A stretch of DNA of 64,000 bases. Source: Mesorhizobium sp. C432A (GTDB taxonomy: Bacteria > Pseudomonadota > Alphaproteobacteria > Rhizobiales > Rhizobiaceae). The stretch lies in assembly GCF_030323145.1 (NCBI RefSeq), contig NZ_CP100470.1, positions 4,133,001 to 4,197,000 on the forward strand, written 5' to 3'. A program made the translations under genes and the position numbers. The notes under the pieces are model-generated. The model was not told the DNA's origin and did no database searches. It saw nothing but the letters and a program-made list of their open reading frames with translations. Below, one piece after another: positions 1 through 8,950 of the stretch (positions are counted from its first letter, which is position 1; every line of letters begins with the position of its first letter).

Positions 1-50
1 CAGGACAGTGCGGCCGCCGCTACCCTCATCCAAAACCCCTGCATCCCCAT
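1..50 (-). CDS. cpaC: N-terminus of CpaC-like pilus secretin (partial)
   Basis: On the minus strand a reading frame opens at 50 with ATG, shortly after the cpaB stop, and runs off the window edge. The visible residues (MGMQGFWMRVAAAALS) look like the start of a signal peptide, and a GGGAG motif sits just upstream; the ATG at 44 is better spaced from it than the one at 50. In alphaproteobacterial tad clusters cpaC, the outer-membrane secretin, normally follows cpaB. The assignment is therefore inferred from position and the signal-like start; no secretin domain is inside the window. Confidence 0.45.
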   Translation of the reverse strand, partial: MGMQGFWMRVAAAALS

Positions 51-94
51 CTCCCAAACTGCTGCCGCCGGCTGCCCCGCTTCGCCGCATCCCT

Positions 95-1132
95 TTATGG
101 TTGTCGCGGCACGTCATAGGATTCAAGCTTCACGCCGCGAAAGACCCCCACTGTAACATTCTTCGGCGGTTCCGGCTCCAAATACTTGATAACTTCCTTG
201 ACGACTTCTTTTGATGCGGGTGCCGTCACCACGGCCGGCACCGGCTTGACCTTGCTCAACTCGTCGAGCTGGGTTCCCACCCTGTCCACGGCCTTTTCCA
301 ATCCGGCGATCTTGTCAGCTGCGCGCTGGCGTTCGGCTGCGGCTGCGGCGTCGGCTGCGGCCTGCTTGTCCAGTTCGGCCTGCCTCTTTGCGACATCGTC
401 CGGCGTCTCGCCATTCAGGTCGGAAAGCGTGACTCGTTCGGTTGTCTCGCCCTTGTTGGCGGCAGCCTGGCGCAGTGCAAGAGACAACTGCCCCGCACCG
501 GCGGCCAGCGTCAGTTTCTGCGCGTCCTTTGTGGTGGCTTCAAGCGTCACCGACTTCACAACCGTCGGGTTGTCCTTGCTTACGTCAGCGACCTGGTCGA
601 CGGCGAGCACTTTCATGCTCTGCAGCAGAACGTCGACAAAACTCTTGTCCGCACCGTCATCGCCGCGCACCGAGCGCGTCAGCAGCACATCAACCCGGTC
701 GCCCGGGAAGACGAAGCCGGCAACGCCAAGCACGTCGTTGACGCGGATGGATACGGCCTTCATGCCTTCACCCAGCACCGCCGAAAGTGTGGCGCGCTGG
801 CCTGGACCGGTAATCTTGCTGCCGAGGATCGGCTCATTGGTGCTGATCGCTTGCAGCGCCTGCCTTGCGCCACTGCCGGCCAAGGCTTCCTTGGTGGTCT
901 TGAACGCTCCAGCCGGGACTGCGCCCGCGGGCCAAGCGATCTCATGCAACTTGTCGGCGCTCAATGTGTCGCCGAACTTCAGCGGCAGTGCCGCGACAAC
1001 GATCGTATTGCCTTTGCCGTTTGATTGAGCCAAAGCACTACGCTGGCCAGCGAGCCAGATGTTGATCAGCACGACCGCCAGCACCCCGAAGACGCCGGCG
1101 AGGACTATCATAATAAGTGTGTTGGCGCGCAT
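95..1132 (-). CDS. cpaB: Flp pilus assembly protein CpaB/RcpC
   Basis: 345 aa. The N-terminus has one membrane helix (about residues 5-27, LIMIVLAGVFGVLAVVLINI), then a SAF-type domain with the typical GDTLSADKL and GSKI stretches, then the RcpC-like region with VSIRVNDVLGVAGFVFPGDR, which is characteristic of CpaB. The C-terminal third has an Ala/Gln/Glu-rich segment likely to form a coiled coil, then a short beta-like tail. CpaB is a periplasmic, inner-membrane-anchored partner of the CpaC secretin in Flp pilus assembly. It lies downstream of the pilin gene on the same strand and just before the cpaC start, the usual gene order. The protein looks complete. Confidence 0.9.
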   Translation of the reverse strand: MRANTLIMIVLAGVFGVLAVVLINIWLAGQRSALAQSNGKGNTIVVAALPLKFGDTLSADKLHEIAWPAGAVPAGAFKTTKEALAGSGARQALQAISTNEPILGSKITGPGQRATLSAVLGEGMKAVSIRVNDVLGVAGFVFPGDRVDVLLTRSVRGDDGADKSFVDVLLQSMKVLAVDQVADVSKDNPTVVKSVTLEATTKDAQKLTLAAGAGQLSLALRQAAANKGETTERVTLSDLNGETPDDVAKRQAELDKQAAADAAAAAERQRAADKIAGLEKAVDRVGTQLDELSKVKPVPAVVTAPASKEVVKEVIKYLEPEPPKNVTVGVFRGVKLESYDVPRQP

Positions 1133-1227
1133 AACCCCAAGCCCCCAGCCAATAGAGCGGGAATTCGCCCGCCACGACTGAATTCAGGCCCGGGTTGGAT
1201 AACCCGGGCCTGATTCCGATCAAGCGA

Positions 1228-1440
1228 TCAAGTACCGGCACCGCTGGCGCAAGTGCCAATACCGGAATCGTTCATGGCGGTGCAAAGGCCCGAGAAACGA
1301 CCCGTGACCCACATGCCAATGCCGATGATGAACCCGATAGAGGCCACCGCGATGATGCCGATCAAGATAGAATATTCGACCATAGCAGCGCCGTTTTCGT
1401 CGTCGCGGAACTGCCGGGTCATCGTCATGAGCTTTTTCAT
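1228..1440 (-). CDS. pilA: Flp/Fap-type pilin
   Basis: 70 aa when started at the ATG at 1440, which follows an AGGGAG ribosome site; the frame extends further upstream but those residues do not look like pilin. The protein has a short basic leader (MKKLMTMTRQFRDDENG), then the Flp motif AAMVEYSILIGIIAVASIG, with the conserved Glu-Tyr pair inside the hydrophobic helix. The prepilin peptidase should cut after ENG. This is the major subunit of the Flp adhesive pilus, processed by the A24 peptidase at 5886-6425 and polymerised by CpaF/TadB/TadC. CtrA-type boxes lie upstream, as at Caulobacter pilA. Confidence 0.9.
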   Translation of the reverse strand: MKKLMTMTRQFRDDENGAAMVEYSILIGIIAVASIGFIIGIGMWVTGRFSGLCTAMNDSGIGTCASGAGT

Positions 1441-1559
1441 GTCAATTTCTCCCTCTGGAGGTTTCAAACCCGACGAGACAGAGCCAGGATGAACTCCATA
1501 CCCAAGCATCCCCCGTCACCTCAATCCTAAGGCTCGCGAAAAAGCAGAGTCAAACGGGA

Positions 1560-1575
1560 TTAACAATTCCTTAAC
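1560..1575. promoter_or_regulatory. Full CtrA-type box upstream of the pilin gene
   Basis: The sequence TTAACAATTCCTTAAC matches the CtrA consensus TTAA-N7-TTAAC exactly. It lies about 120 bases upstream of the pilin start on the minus strand. In Caulobacter pilA is activated by CtrA, so cell-cycle control of the pilin is a reasonable inference; binding itself is not shown by the sequence. Confidence 0.65.
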
Positions 1576-1655
1576 CTTCCAATACCTATGCTCGCGAGTT
1601 CAAGGGCGACTTGAATTCTTACAAGAGCTTGATTCTGCTGATTTTTCAATCCTCC

Positions 1656-1663
1656 TTAACCAT
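1656..1663. promoter_or_regulatory. CtrA half-site TTAACCAT in the pilin/cpaF intergenic region
   Basis: TTAACCAT is the known CtrA half-site. It lies in the 530-base gap (1441-1970) between the divergent pilin and cpaF genes. The rest of the gap is AT-richer than its surroundings and also holds a 10-base palindrome CTCACGTGAG at 1885-1894. I see no convincing gene in it. Confidence 0.45.
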
Positions 1664-1970
1664 TCGTTCACAATTTGGCCACAGCCAAGGCAAAACGATA
1701 GCAGTATTAGCATACCTGCATATTCCTTTATATCTAAGGGTTTACGGAGATTTTTCACCCGCATCTCATTTGTTTCGGCATGAAAGGTCCCGTGAGGTGG
1801 AAGTTGGGTAGAGGGTTAAGCGCGCGGGTCGAAATAAAACGATATTTTTCTGGCGTCCTCTTTAACTATGTTGAAAGCATTGGCCTCACGTGAGACCCTC
1901 CAGCGCTTGTGCCTCGCTTGGTTAACGTTTAGTTTCCGCTAATAAGGGGCTAGCGGGGGTATAAGGGATT

Positions 1971-3353
1971 ATGCTGGGGCGGTTTATCAAGGGACCGAGT
2001 GAACCGCAGGCGCTGCAGCAGCAAGTGCCGGTGCCAGCAAGCGTATCGGCACCAGCCCCGCCGCTTGAAGTTGAACCGCATGGCGATGATTTTCTGACGC
2101 TCAAAGTCGAGCTGCATCGACACCTGATTGACAGGTTCAATCTGTCCGCTCTTGAAACAGCCTCCAAGGACCAGATACTGAACGAGATCCGTCCGATCGT
2201 GCGCGAGTTCGTTCGCACTCGTGCCGTGCCGCTAAACGCCCGCGAGCTGGATCAGCTGACCAGCGACACCGCTGACGAGATGCTGGGCCTCGGGCCGATC
2301 GAACCGCTGCTCAAGGACGACTCCATCACCGACATCCTCATCAACACGCATGAGCGCGTGTTCATCGAGCGGCGCGGCGTGATCGAGGAGACGGCTATCC
2401 GTTTCCGCGACGAGGCGCATCTGTTGCGTGTCATCAACAAGATCGTCTCGGCTATCGGTCGGCGCGTCGATGAGTCGGCGCCTATGGTCGACGCCCGCTT
2501 GGCGGACGGCTCGCGCGTCAATATCGCTGTGCGACCGATTTCCGTGGACGGCCCGCTGGTGTCGATCCGCAAATTCTCCAAGAATCCATATTCGCTCGAG
2601 CGCCTGATGACGTTCAATTCGATTCGCCCGCCAATGATCGAGCTGCTGCGGATCGCCGTCCAGGCCCGCAAGTCAGTCCTGGTCTCGGGCGGCACCGGCA
2701 GCGGCAAGACGACCTTGCTCAACGCGCTCTCGAGCTACATCCCGGCCAGAGAGCGCCTGATCACCATCGAGGACGCGGCGGAACTGCAACTGCAGCAGCC
2801 GCATGTCGGTCGTCTGGAGACGCGGCCACCGAATGTCGAGGGCAGAGGCGAGGTTCGTCAACGCGAACTGCTGAAGAACGCGCTTCGCATGCGGCCGGAC
2901 CGCATCATCGTCGGCGAGGTTCGCGGCGAGGAGGCCTTTGACATGCTGCAGGCCATGAACACCGGCCATGAGGGGTCGATGACCACCATCCATGCCAACA
3001 CGCCGCGCGACGCGATCTCGCGGCTGGAGCAGATGGTCGGCATGGCCGGCATGCCAATGACGCACGAATCCATCCGGGCGCAGATTGCCTCAGCCATCGA
3101 CATCATCGTGCAGACGCAGCGGCTCGCCGATGGCGGCAGGCGCGTAACGTCGATTTCCGAGATTACCGGGATGGAAGGCAATGTCGTCCAACTGCAGGAA
3201 ATCTATCACTTCGTGAGGCGCGATGTAGCTGCGGATGGAATGATCATCGGGGATTTTCGCGCCACCGGTGTCCGCCCGCGCTTCGCGCCAGAGGCCGCAA
3301 CGCTGGGGCTCCATTTCGGCAAGGATGCCTTCAACCCGCAGGTCGCCCTCTGA
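1971..3353 (+). CDS. cpaF: Tad pilus secretion ATPase CpaF/TadA
   Basis: 460 aa, full length for the family. A Pro/Ala/Gln-rich N-terminus is followed by the CpaF N-domain ([22 protein letters not shown]) and the type II/IV secretion ATPase core: Walker [16 protein letters not shown], the Asp box [11 protein letters not shown], Walker [13 protein letters not shown] and the His box [19 protein letters not shown]. It powers pilin assembly at the inner membrane with TadB and TadC. The start ATG follows an AAGG motif. The stop codon overlaps the tadB start (TGATG), so the two are translationally coupled. No cpaE gene is seen nearby, unlike many tad loci. Confidence 0.95.
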   Translation: MLGRFIKGPSEPQALQQQVPVPASVSAPAPPLEVEPHGDDFLTLKVELHRHLIDRFNLSALETASKDQILNEIRPIVREFVRTRAVPLNARELDQLTSDTADEMLGLGPIEPLLKDDSITDILINTHERVFIERRGVIEETAIRFRDEAHLLRVINKIVSAIGRRVDESAPMVDARLADGSRVNIAVRPISVDGPLVSIRKFSKNPYSLERLMTFNSIRPPMIELLRIAVQARKSVLVSGGTGSGKTTLLNALSSYIPARERLITIEDAAELQLQQPHVGRLETRPPNVEGRGEVRQRELLKNALRMRPDRIIVGEVRGEEAFDMLQAMNTGHEGSMTTIHANTPRDAISRLEQMVGMAGMPMTHESIRAQIASAIDIIVQTQRLADGGRRVTSISEITGMEGNVVQLQEIYHFVRRDVAADGMIIGDFRATGVRPRFAPEAATLGLHFGKDAFNPQVAL

Positions 3354-4324
3354 TGCTTAGTGGACAGGCGCTCCTTTATTTTATCTACATGCTTGCGGCA
3401 GCCTCGGTGATCCTTGCCGGCGAAGCCCTTTACCTTTCTTTGGCCGGTCGCCGCTCCCGACTCGTGGCGGTGAACCACCGGCTCCGTCGTCTCGCTGATG
3501 AAGCGCCCGCGGAAAAAACCTTGCAAGGGTTGCTGCGAGAACGCGGCCTGACCGATTCAGGAGATTTCATCTTCGGCTTTGTCTCGCTGAACAGGCTTTA
3601 TACCCAGTCCGGCATCACCGGAAACCCGATGACCTTCGCAGCCTCGTTTTTCCTGGCCGGCCTCGCGTTGGCTTTGCTCCTCTGGCTTTTCCTGCACGTT
3701 TCGGCGCCGGCAGCCTTCATCATCTTTCTCGTGGTGGGCTTTGCCTTGCCTGTTCTTGTTTTGCGCCGGGCACGTAACAAACGGATTCGGAAATTCGCCA
3801 AGCAATTGCCCGATGCACTGGACATGATCGTTCGTTCCTTGCGCGCGGGCCATCCTGCCTCAGTTGCGATAGGTCTCGTCGCCCGCGAGATCCCTGACCC
3901 GCTTGGCACCGAATTCGGCATCGTCGCCGACGAGATTACTTTCGGACTCAGCATGGAGCAGGCAGTGCGAAAATTAACGCAACGGGTCGGCTTCGAGGGA
4001 CTCAATCTGCTATCGGTGTCCCTTTCTATTCAGGCGAGGACCGGCGGCAATCTTACCGAAATCCTGGCAAATCTCTCAACCGTGCTGCGGGAACGCCAGA
4101 AACTGCGGTTGAAGATCAAGGCATTGTCGGCCGAAGGCCGGGCCTCGGCCTGGATCATTTCCTTGTTTCCGCTCGTCATGTTTGGGGCGCTCTGGCTGAT
4201 CGCACCCAGCTACTACGGCAAAGTCTGGAGTAGTCCTCTCATTACGCCTGCATTCGTCATCTTTGGAAGCTGGGCGCTGTTGGGAGACTACATCATGTAT
4301 CGAATGGTTAATTTCGATTTCTGA
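3353..4324 (+). CDS. tadB: Tad pilus inner-membrane platform protein TadB
   Basis: 323 aa, GspF-type platform protein. There is an N-terminal helix (about residues 5-28), two central helices (about 96-135), a cytoplasmic domain with the family stretch QLPDALDMIVRSLRAGHPASVAI and the typical GGNLTEILANLSTVLRER segment, then two C-terminal helices. It forms the membrane platform with TadC and takes force from CpaF. Its start overlaps the cpaF stop by one base. Its stop (TGA at 4322) is in the same frame as the next gene, so tadB and tadC are separated by a single stop codon and 12 bases. Confidence 0.92.
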   Translation: MLSGQALLYFIYMLAAASVILAGEALYLSLAGRRSRLVAVNHRLRRLADEAPAEKTLQGLLRERGLTDSGDFIFGFVSLNRLYTQSGITGNPMTFAASFFLAGLALALLLWLFLHVSAPAAFIIFLVVGFALPVLVLRRARNKRIRKFAKQLPDALDMIVRSLRAGHPASVAIGLVAREIPDPLGTEFGIVADEITFGLSMEQAVRKLTQRVGFEGLNLLSVSLSIQARTGGNLTEILANLSTVLRERQKLRLKIKALSAEGRASAWIISLFPLVMFGALWLIAPSYYGKVWSSPLITPAFVIFGSWALLGDYIMYRMVNFDF

Positions 4325-4336
4325 CAGGAGCCAGTC

Positions 4337-5293
4337 ATTAATCTGTTTTCGAACACCGACGACCTGACCTTTTTTGTATCCATCGCAGTCTTCGCGTCGG
4401 CGGTGGCGCTGTTCCTGTTTGCGGCGCTGGTCTTCCTGCCGGCATTGCAAACCCGGAAGCTGGTTGCGGACAGCCTTTTGGGCGAAGGCTCTGTCGATCC
4501 GCGATCGATCCTGGGACGGGAGCGCCTCGCCAAGATCGCGGCGCAGAAGCCGGTCGACGCTTACTTCAGGTCGATCGAGAAAGAGCGCACCGAGCCCAAT
4601 GCTCTGGAGGCGAAACTCTTCCGCGCTGGATTTTATCGAGCGGGCGCGCCGCTCGTCTACACGGTTTGTCGCCTCGGCGCCGTTGGTTTAGGCTTTCTGG
4701 TCATGCATGCCCTGCTGTCGTGGGTGCTGCCCCCACGACTGCCGGGATTCGTAACTTTCGGCGGCTCGGCCTTGCTTGGGTTAGCCTGCATTGTTATTCC
4801 CAGCATCATGCTGGACCGGTTCGAGAATGCACAGAAACAAGTCTATCGTCGCGCCTTCCCTGATTTCATGGATATGATGATCACTTGCGCCGACGCCGGT
4901 ATGAGCCTCGAGGCCGCGGTCGAACGGGTAAGCCAGGAACTTGCGGCCACGCACAAATGGCTGGGGATTCAGCTCACGATCATGAATCTGCAACTGCGCG
5001 CCGGCAAGCCACTTCGGGAAGGGCTTCGCGAACTGGCTGACCGAATCGGCCTTGACGAGGCGCGGGCGCTGGCCGTGCTGTTCCGGCAGTCGGAAGAACT
5101 GGGCACCAGCCTGACTGACGCCCTGCGTGTCTACAGCGCGGAGATGCGCAGCCAGAGGATTCTGCAGGCGGAAGAGCGCGCCAACGCCTTGCCTGTCAAA
5201 ATGATGATCCCACTCGGACTCTGCATCTTTCCGGTGGTGATGATGGTAATCATGCTGCCGGTGATCATTCGCATGAAGGGCATTTTCTTCTAG
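4337..5293 (+). CDS. tadC: Tad pilus inner-membrane platform protein TadC
   Basis: Second GspF-type platform protein. Clear family segments are AFPDFMDMMITCADAGMSLEAA and LRVYSAEMRSQRILQAEERA, and C-terminal helices follow. The start is unusual. The only in-frame standard start is GTG at 4403, which would cut the first membrane helix to about 14 residues. In the same frame a GGAG motif at 4327-4330 is followed after six bases by ATT at 4337, and the resulting N-terminus (INLFSNTDDLTFFVSIAVFA and onward) restores a full helix. I chose ATT 4337; GTG 4403 (296 aa) is the conservative alternative. The gene belongs to the cpaF-tadB-tadC-tadD operon. Confidence 0.85.
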   Translation: MNLFSNTDDLTFFVSIAVFASAVALFLFAALVFLPALQTRKLVADSLLGEGSVDPRSILGRERLAKIAAQKPVDAYFRSIEKERTEPNALEAKLFRAGFYRAGAPLVYTVCRLGAVGLGFLVMHALLSWVLPPRLPGFVTFGGSALLGLACIVIPSIMLDRFENAQKQVYRRAFPDFMDMMITCADAGMSLEAAVERVSQELAATHKWLGIQLTIMNLQLRAGKPLREGLRELADRIGLDEARALAVLFRQSEELGTSLTDALRVYSAEMRSQRILQAEERANALPVKMMIPLGLCIFPVVMMVIMLPVIIRMKGIFF

Positions 5294-5344
5294 TTGCCTA
5301 TATGCTCTGTTCCTAATATCGGTCGGGGGACTCGGGGAGATTGT

Positions 5345-5884
5345 ATGAAAAGGCCAATTGCAGTGGTGGCCTGCCTGTTCATGGCGGCACTCGCCGGCTG
5401 CCAGACGAACGGAGCGGACGGCGTCGTTCGAACCAACGAGCCGTCGAAAGGCGACGTAACGTCCTTTGGCGATGCATTCGACGGGTTGAAGACGGTCGGC
5501 GATGTTGAATACTACGCCTCGGACCAGGCCGTCGCGGAGGCCAAGAACCAGTTTCGTGCAGAAAATTACGGCAATGCCGGCGCACTGTTCTTCAAGGCGA
5601 CGCAGCTTGCCCCCAATGATGGCGGCGCCTGGATGGGACTGGCCGCCTCTTGCGACCGGATCCATCGCTTCGACCTTGCCGATCGGGCCTATGGCCGGGC
5701 CTTCAAGCTGTCGGGTGCGACGCCCGAATATTACAACAATGTCGGCTATTCCTTTCTGCTGCGCGGCAAGCTGCAGGACGCGCGCAGCAATTTCCTCAAG
5801 GCCTACGAGCTGGCGCCCAATGACCCGACTGTGGTCAACAATCTGAAGCTGCTGTCGTCCAGCGTGCAGAACATCGAGCGGTAG
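5345..5884 (+). CDS. tadD: TadD-like TPR lipoprotein of the pilus cluster
   Basis: 179 aa from the ATG at 5345, which follows GGGGAG; starting further upstream would put 17 unrelated residues before the signal peptide. The N-terminus is a lipoprotein signal (MKRPIAVVACLFMAALAGC, lipobox LAGC). About four tetratricopeptide-like units follow, for example AENYGNAGALFFKATQLAPN and DARSNFLKAYELAPNDPTV. TadD-type lipoproteins help assemble or localise the pilus secretin. It lies between tadC and the prepilin peptidase in the same operon. Confidence 0.85.
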   Translation: MKRPIAVVACLFMAALAGCQTNGADGVVRTNEPSKGDVTSFGDAFDGLKTVGDVEYYASDQAVAEAKNQFRAENYGNAGALFFKATQLAPNDGGAWMGLAASCDRIHRFDLADRAYGRAFKLSGATPEYYNNVGYSFLLRGKLQDARSNFLKAYELAPNDPTVVNNLKLLSSSVQNIER

Positions 5885-5885
5885 G

Positions 5886-6425
5886 ATGTTGTTTGCCGCG
5901 TCGCTGTCGATAAAGGCGCTTGTGATCCCTCTGCTGGCATGGGTCGCCTGGATAGACTTCTCGGCGCAGAAGATATCCAACCGTGATGTGCTGCTGCTCT
6001 TGTGTCTCGGGCTGGGATCGCTTCAGCTTGTTTCCATAGCTAGTGGATCGTGGTGGGATATGGGATTGAGCGCGGTCGCCGGATTTGTGCTGTTCGTCGC
6101 GCTCTTTCCGTTCTGGATTTTGCGCAAGGTCGGAGCCGGCGACGTCAAGCTGATGGCGGTCGTTCCGTTTCTGACCGGTGGAAACGGTCTCGCCCTGTTC
6201 TCGGTGCTGCTATTGGTTTTCGCCGTCGCCACAGTGGCGATCATGAAAAACCCTTTCATGCTGCCGGCAGGCGCGTTTCGGGTCTATATACAGCACTTGG
6301 ACCGCAAGGGCGTCGTGCCTTTTGGCGTGCCGATTTCAGCTGCTGCGATCTGCACGATAGCGTTCCAAATCTATGCCACTCTGGCGCTGGTGGGCAGTTC
6401 TGGGATACTGCGGCAGCTTAACTAG
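5886..6425 (+). CDS. cpaA: Prepilin peptidase CpaA/TadV (A24 family)
   Basis: 179 aa membrane protein. Both catalytic aspartates of the A24 aspartyl peptidases are visible: the first in WIDFSAQKISNRDV near residue 22, the second in the GxGD motif VGAGDVKLMAVVPF near residue 86. At least four hydrophobic helices follow the family layout. The short form without the N-methylation domain is typical of TadV/CpaA. It should remove the leader of the Flp pilin at 1228-1440. It starts two bases after the tadD stop, so it is in the same operon. Confidence 0.9.
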   Translation: MLFAASLSIKALVIPLLAWVAWIDFSAQKISNRDVLLLLCLGLGSLQLVSIASGSWWDMGLSAVAGFVLFVALFPFWILRKVGAGDVKLMAVVPFLTGGNGLALFSVLLLVFAVATVAIMKNPFMLPAGAFRVYIQHLDRKGVVPFGVPISAAAICTIAFQIYATLALVGSSGILRQLN

Positions 6426-6450
6426 CGCTTGGTTCCGGAGATTTTCTTCC

Positions 6451-7521
6451 ATGTCGATAGCGCGGCTGGCGATCCGTACCACTTCGGAGGCGTGGCGCGC
6501 TAATCAGCCATTTTTCGTGACGGTATTCGCCTATGTTCTACTGGCGCTTATTGCTGCGGCGCATTGGAACATCGTCATAAACTTGAAAATATATAATAAG
6601 AATTTCTTATTTTTTGGGGCAGCCGTAACCCTGATCCTTCTCGCTGTAGTCCTGGTTCGGTTGACTATTCAACGGCCGGAGCAACCGTTGCGTGCCATGA
6701 AGGATCTCATGCTGGCCAACAACCTGCCGGATCGAATTGCATTCGGACTGCCCGTTGCGCTCGTCATCCCGCTCTTTTTCTCGATGTTCACCAGCATCAA
6801 GGGGGGACTCAACAGGATCCAACCATTCTACGCCGACACGTCCCTGGTGGCGATCGACAGAGCAATTCATGGCGGGGTCGATGCATGGAGGTTTTTTCAT
6901 CCTGTGCTTGGCTTTGGCCCTGTCACCTTTTCGCTGAACGTTCTTTACAATCTCTGGTTTGCCGAGGTTTTCATCGTTTTGTTTTGCGTCGCTTTTTCAG
7001 CGGGGAATGGACGGCTGCGTTCCCAGTTTCTGGTCGCGTTTGTCCTTACCTGGGTGTTGATAGGTAACGTTTTGGCGGCAGCCTTCGCTTCAGTTGGGCC
7101 GGCATTCTTTATGCCCTTTTACGGCGATGGTACCTTTTCTCCCCTGATGGACTACCTTCAGTCGACCAATTTGACCTATCCCGTCTCGGCGCTGGCTACG
7201 CAAAATTATCTGCTGGTCGATGCCGGGTTTGATGGTCCACGCTTGGGCAGCGGCATTTCAGCATTTCCGTCGTTGCACGTGGCTGTCGCGACCCTGAACG
7301 CGATTTATCTCTGGCGTTTCCGGCGTTTGCTCCGCTGGGTCAGCATTGCGTTTCTGGCCGCAATCCAGCTGGGCTCGGTGCACTTGGCCTGGCACTATGC
7401 GGTCGATGGATACGCTTCCATGCTGATGACGCCAATCATCTGGGCTATTGCAGGGTGGCTGTCGAACGCCCAGCCTGGCCTTCGGATCGGTATGAAAGAT
7501 CGTCGGGTCGAAACAAACTGA
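6451..7521 (+). CDS. PAP2 superfamily membrane protein, Aur1/Ipt1-like
   Basis: 356 aa from the ATG at 6451, preceded by GGAG. It has about seven to eight hydrophobic helices and the two PAP2_3 signatures near the C-terminus: SAFPSLHVAVATLNAIYLW and HLAWHYAVDGYAS, giving the catalytic histidines and aspartate. Such proteins act on lipid phosphates or transfer phospho-head groups (inositolphosphotransferase-like). The substrate cannot be told from sequence. It sits right after the prepilin peptidase, but its function need not relate to pili. A decayed homologue lies downstream on the opposite strand. Confidence 0.8.
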   Translation: MSIARLAIRTTSEAWRANQPFFVTVFAYVLLALIAAAHWNIVINLKIYNKNFLFFGAAVTLILLAVVLVRLTIQRPEQPLRAMKDLMLANNLPDRIAFGLPVALVIPLFFSMFTSIKGGLNRIQPFYADTSLVAIDRAIHGGVDAWRFFHPVLGFGPVTFSLNVLYNLWFAEVFIVLFCVAFSAGNGRLRSQFLVAFVLTWVLIGNVLAAAFASVGPAFFMPFYGDGTFSPLMDYLQSTNLTYPVSALATQNYLLVDAGFDGPRLGSGISAFPSLHVAVATLNAIYLWRFRRLLRWVSIAFLAAIQLGSVHLAWHYAVDGYASMLMTPIIWAIAGWLSNAQPGLRIGMKDRRVETN

Positions 7522-7697
7522 GCCTGCTTGTACCGCGATTGTACACGGCTACCTCCTATTCCAACGAGATCACCTTTCCACCAACAAATCGCCTAACAAC
7601 GCGCGTTGAGGGGCGGCGTCATGGCTACATGCAGACTTGGCATCGAGGCTAAACAGCGCTTGCCACTCGACGGGTGGCTCCGTTGAAATATAACCTG

Positions 7698-8686
7698 TTA
7701 TTGCTTTGCGCCTGTAAACTCTCCCGTGCCACGCCAGATCAGCCATATCAGGATGATCGAGACATAGCCGTCAATGGCGTAGTGCCAGCTGAAATAGACC
7801 GAGCCCAACATGATCGCTGCGACGTAGAGCCAGGCGAAGATGCCGGCCGGCCGGTTGATGCTGCCAAGCAGCAGCGCGTTAAGCGTGACCATGGCGACAT
7901 GGAAGCTTGGCATGGCGGATATGCCGCTCCCGATCGAGGTCTGGCGGCTTGTATAGGACGACTAGAGATAGTCGCTTATGCGCAGGATGGCCGCGCCTGC
8001 ATTGCTGCTTCGAAGCGAGGCGGTGAGATCGTCAAACAGGTCCGGGTCAAACAGCCGATCGTAGAAAATTGGCCCTGCGGATGATCCCGCTACCCGCGCA
8101 ACAATGCCGAGGATGACCGCGGTCGCAGAGAGCGACAAGAAGTATCGCTGGCGCTCGGCGGCGTGATCCATCCATGCGGCTGCGACCACCACGAAGGCGA
8201 CCACCACGAACCACAATTGGGCATAGAGGACATAGAGGATTTGATCGACAACACCTGGCAAGGAACCGAGCGCGCCCATTTCCAGACATGCCCGAAATGC
8301 AAGGCCGCATCGATTTCGGCAAGCTGCTGGTCGGCGAAGAACGGCACCATCTGCGCAAGCTCATACTTGTACGTGGTGAAGGCGGCCAGGCAGAGAATGA
8401 AGATGCCAAGGGTGAGGGTCGCGCCGCGCCAGCGGGAGCTGATTTTCCCGAGGAATCAAGTCGCAGGGGCGCGCCTGTCACTGAATGGTGCCGCGATGCC
8501 GATCCCGAGCAGGATGATGAAGGGCAGCAGGAAATAGAGGATCAGCAGTCGCCGCGTTCCCAGTGCCGCGAGGTAGGTTTCAGGGAAAAGGCCAGCCGCG
8601 ACGCCGGCGTAGCAAAGGCCGAAGATCGCCAGTTTTGCCGATAGCCCTATCCTCGGTGCGGAAGTTAGGTCAGCGCTCGCCGCCAT
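7698..8686 (-). pseudogene. Decayed PAP2/Aur1-like membrane gene
   Basis: The ATG at 8686 begins a frame (MAASADLTSAPRIGLSAKLA) that breaks near 8456. Homology continues in another frame (GATLTLGIFILCLAAF, then ADQQLAEIDAALHFGHVWKW), shifts again near 8270 to GSLPGVVDQILYVLYAQLWF, meets an in-frame TAG after RISDYL near 7962, and goes on with SGISAMPSFHVAMVTLNALL and SWHYAIDGYVSII. The order matches the intact gene at 6451-7521, including both PAP2 motifs. At least two frameshifts and one nonsense codon make it inactive. It faces the intact copy tail to tail. Confidence 0.85.
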
Positions 8687-8898
8687 ATTCGCTTCTTTGG
8701 GGGGGCCTTCTTCAGAAGGACCGGAGCGTCGGCCGCGACCGGAGCCGGTGGGGTAAACATCAAGTATTGGACAACGGTGACGAACCCACCGGCACCGGCG
8801 CTCGCAATCGCGCAAATCAGAAGCATTCTCAAAAAGCCCACGCGGAAATCGCTCCTCAAGCCGGGAGAGAGGATGCGCTCGACTTGGTTAAGAAGCAA
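8665..8898 (-). CDS. Small single-helix membrane protein, unknown
   Basis: 77 aa from a TTG start. One hydrophobic helix (FLRMLLICAIASAGAGGFVTV) is followed by a Pro/Ala segment and a basic tail (LKKAPPKKRIWRRALT). It overlaps the start of the PAP2-like pseudogene by 22 bases in another frame, the kind of overlap seen between co-transcribed genes. No family was recognised and no clear ribosome site was found, so it may not be expressed. Confidence 0.35.
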   Translation of the reverse strand: MLLNQVERILSPGLRSDFRVGFLRMLLICAIASAGAGGFVTVVQYLMFTPPAPVAADAPVLLKKAPPKKRIWRRALT

Positions 8899-8950
8899 CT
8901 ACTACGATGACCAGAAAGGAGAGACCGATGGCCGTCTAGAGCAGCGAGGG

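Noticed and set aside
186..1028. A 280-codon plus-strand Ser/Thr/Ala-rich open frame
   Set aside because: Antisense shadow of cpaB.
1611..1811. A 66-codon open frame in the pilin/cpaF gap
   Set aside because: No ribosome site, no similarity, and it lies across the likely promoter region.
4781..5980. A 399-codon minus-strand open frame
   Set aside because: Antisense to tadC, tadD and cpaA, all with strong family signatures.
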